This document shows, in pieces, positions 31,481 to 32,976 of a DNA stretch of 32,976 bases. The notes under the pieces are model-generated. The model had not been told where the DNA came from. It searched no databases and saw only the letters and a list, made by a program, of their open reading frames with translations. Made by a program: the position numbers and the translations under genes. Source of the DNA: Lachnospiraceae bacterium. GTDB taxonomy: Bacteria; Bacillota; Clostridia; Lachnospirales; Lachnospiraceae. The stretch covers positions 1 through 32,976 of the forward strand of contig CAAGFJ010000098.1 in the NCBI GenBank assembly GCA_900769115.1, written 5' to 3'. Each line of letters starts with the position of its first letter. Positions within the stretch are counted from its first letter, which is position 1.

Positions 31481-32773
31481 ATGTACCGAATAATAATGAA
31501 TGATCTGATGGAATGGTATGAGAAGGCACAGGACAAGGTGTTGGTATTAAAGGGCGCAAAAGGCGTTGGAAAGACCTGGACGATGATTGATTTTGGTCAG
31601 GGGTTCTTTAAGCATTTAGTCTATGTGAATCTGGAAAAGGATGAGGATGCCTGGTTCCTGTTTAAGCAGGGGAGCCGGGTAAAAGCAGATAAACTGATTG
31701 GTGCATTGTCTATGTACTGCAGCCAGAGTTATGAAGAGGGGAATACCATGTTGGTCTTTGATGAACCGCAGTATTATCCGAAGGCAGTAGAGGCGATTAT
31801 GAGTCTGAAAAGACAGAAGCCGGATCTGCCGGTCTGTATCATTTCTTCTACGGTAGGAAATATGGTACATGAGGCAGAGTATCGGGAGGAATGGTATCCG
31901 CTGACATTGTATCCGATGACATTTGAGGAATTTCTGACTGCGAATAAAGCGCAGGAGTTGTGTAAACATATAGAGAATCAGAAAATGGAGCCGGTTGCGG
32001 AAGATGTGATCGAGCAGATTACAGAATATCTGAAGTTGTTCTACATTGTGGGTGGTATGCCGATCGTAGTGCTTGATTATGTGAAGAACAAAGATCTTGC
32101 AAGAGTCGATGCCATTCTGCAGGCGTTACTTCAGCGAACCAAGGCATATATAGATAAGGAAGTGCCCAAGGCATATGCAGTGAAGGTGGATCGGATCTGG
32201 AAGAGTATTCCGGCTCAGATGCAGAAGGATAACCGTAAGTTTATGTATCAGTACGTGGATGCCAAGGCAAGGGCGAGAGAATATGAGAAGTCGGTAGACT
32301 GGCTGGTGGATACCGGATTGGTACGAAAGGTGAATCGGATCAAGGATGGGATTGCTCCGTTGGAGTTGCAGGTGGATGACAAGTCCTTTGAACTGTATCA
32401 TTTAGATCATGGTCTGCTGCGGGTCATGTGTGGTGTTAGTTATAAGCAGGTGCAGTTAGGGAATGAATTGATGGAAGATGTAAATGGTGCCCTGTTAGAA
32501 CAGCTTGTGCTGTCAGAACTTACAATGAATCATACGGTTGATCGGTTGTATTTCTGGATCTCGGGCGCAACGGCAAGGGTGGATTTTGTTTTTGAGGATG
32601 ATGGTGAGGTTGTTCCGGTGGATGTACAGTCACGAATCCGTAGAAAAGCACAGAGTATGAAAGTTTTTAATGCAAAGTATAAGAACCATATGGCAATCCG
32701 CATCTCATTGGATGAATTGGGATTCTCAAGAGGAATCCTTAATATCCCCCTGTATGGATTATACAACTTTTGA
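31481..32773 (+). CDS. AAA ATPase with DUF4143-type C-terminal domain
   Basis: A 430-residue protein of the AAA_14/DUF4143 group, common in gut bacteria and of unknown function. Walker A GAKGVGKT is at 25-32. Walker B is in TMLVFDEPQYYP, and SSTVG lies at the sensor position. The C-terminus has the usual restriction-nuclease-like fold pattern (ARVDFVFEDDGEVVPVDVQSR), but the E-x-K catalytic pair reads D-V-Q, so nuclease activity is doubtful. AGGAGGG precedes the ATG, 10 bp after the MocR-type gene, so they are co-transcribed. Such genes often stand alone; the coupling to a regulator may be local. The protein appears full length. Confidence 0.88.
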   Translation: MYRIIMNDLMEWYEKAQDKVLVLKGAKGVGKTWTMIDFGQGFFKHLVYVNLEKDEDAWFLFKQGSRVKADKLIGALSMYCSQSYEEGNTMLVFDEPQYYPKAVEAIMSLKRQKPDLPVCIISSTVGNMVHEAEYREEWYPLTLYPMTFEEFLTANKAQELCKHIENQKMEPVAEDVIEQITEYLKLFYIVGGMPIVVLDYVKNKDLARVDAILQALLQRTKAYIDKEVPKAYAVKVDRIWKSIPAQMQKDNRKFMYQYVDAKARAREYEKSVDWLVDTGLVRKVNRIKDGIAPLELQVDDKSFELYHLDHGLLRVMCGVSYKQVQLGNELMEDVNGALLEQLVLSELTMNHTVDRLYFWISGATARVDFVFEDDGEVVPVDVQSRIRRKAQSMKVFNAKYKNHMAIRISLDELGFSRGILNIPLYGLYNF

Positions 32774-32890
32774 TAGCACGAAGCCGGGCAGACATACAGG
32801 CACGGAACACGTGGGAGCTTGCTCACTAAGTGTTGCGTGAATGTGTGGCTATTGGGCGAGAGCCCAGAAACGAGAAAACCGAAGGTTTTC

Positions 32891-32927
32891 GAGTGTGTCC
32901 GGCTTCGAAGAAGGAAGTCGGAGACAC
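32891..32927. repeat. 37-bp direct repeat, copy 1
   Basis: Identical to 32938-32974, with a period of 47 bp and a 10-bp AT-rich gap. Within the unit GTGTC/GACAC and CGGCTTC/GAAGTCG form a hairpin with a small bulge and a purine loop. The spacer is too short for CRISPR. Confidence 0.8.
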
Positions 32928-32937
32928 CAGAAGAAAA

Positions 32938-32974
32938 GAGTGTGTCCGGCTTCGAAGAAGGAAGTCGGAGACAC
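32938..32974. repeat. 37-bp direct repeat, copy 2
   Basis: Second exact copy of the unit at 32891-32927; only two bases follow before the window ends, so more copies may lie beyond. Confidence 0.8.
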
Positions 32975-32976
32975 AA

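Larger units (their letters stand above)
32774..32976. repeat. Structured non-coding repeat region at the right edge
   Basis: No credible gene is visible. A string of short hairpins follows the ATPase stop: a TGGGC/GCCCA stem with loop GAGA at 32853-32866; a perfect 7-bp stem, GAAAACC-GAA-GGTTTTC, at 32874-32890; and two exact 37-bp copies (32891-32927 and 32938-32974), each able to fold on itself. None has a T-tract. The region runs off the window, so the full size of the element is unknown. Confidence 0.6.

Noticed and set aside
32891..32974. CRISPR array
   Set aside because: Two 37-bp copies are separated by only 10 bp; CRISPR spacers are about 30 bp or longer, and no cas gene is present in the window.
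32530..32976. 148-codon minus-strand frame running off the right edge
   Set aside because: Half is antisense to the ATPase gene and half covers the hairpin repeats, so it reads repeat DNA rather than a protein.

Overview
The window looks like a chromosomal segment from a Gram-positive anaerobe of the Clostridia, most likely a gut Lachnospiraceae (Roseburia, Agathobacter, Coprococcus or Lachnospira type). The support is moderately AT-rich DNA with strong AGGAGG ribosome sites, a MalE/F/G plus MalQ plus phosphorylase starch-dextrin locus, an HprK/Crh-type carbon control pair, a murB-rapZ-whiA-crh block and a UPF0371 protein. This assignment comes from gene content and my knowledge of the families, not from a search; the genus is not resolved. 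I saw no tRNA, rRNA, transposase, phage gene or CRISPR array.

Layout. 1-145: structured non-coding DNA downstream of pyrG. 146-6107: housekeeping genes pyrG (minus strand), ftsH and uvrC, the last two separated by a very strong terminator. 6111-19015: an alpha-glucan utilisation region. It holds an AraC-type regulator (minus), a divergent glycogen/maltodextrin phosphorylase, an ABC importer (lipoprotein plus two permeases), a LacI-type regulator and 4-alpha-glucanotransferase in one apparent operon, and then a second unit with a sugar-binding-domain/GGDEF fusion overlapping a GH13 alpha-glucosidase. A 22-bp-stem bidirectional terminator closes it. 19080-20558: a UPF0371 (DUF1846) gene on the minus strand. 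20909-22796: hprK and a ROK glucokinase. 22984-26064: murB, rapZ, whiA and an HPr-like gene. 26191-29955: two poorly characterised genes, one FliD-C-like and one a large Sel1/TPR protein. 30028-32773: a MocR-type GntR/aminotransferase regulator and an AAA/DUF4143 ATPase. 32774-32976: structured repeats running off the window.

How the parts fit. Imported maltodextrins would be rearranged by MalQ, phosphorolysed to glucose-1-phosphate by the phosphorylase, trimmed to glucose by the GH13 enzyme and phosphorylated by the ROK glucokinase. The importer's ATPase is not in the window and must be supplied from elsewhere. A 13-bp motif shared by the phosphorylase and malE upstream regions, plus a related pseudo-palindrome, suggests common control by the local LacI regulator and/or a CcpA-like factor. 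HprK and an HPr homologue with Glu at position 15 and Ser at position 46 (Crh-like) lie downstream, so sugar uptake, glucose phosphorylation and a catabolite-repression signalling pair are neighbours.

Most interesting points: the Glu15/Ser46 Crh-like protein; the soluble LacI-type sensor fused to an intact GGDEF domain that lacks the usual inhibitory site; the malE-malF stem-loop whose loop is complementary to the malF ribosome site; the 11-bp inverted repeat embracing the malE -35 region; the 918-residue Sel1 protein with two similar non-TPR modules; and the 37-bp hairpin repeats at the right edge.
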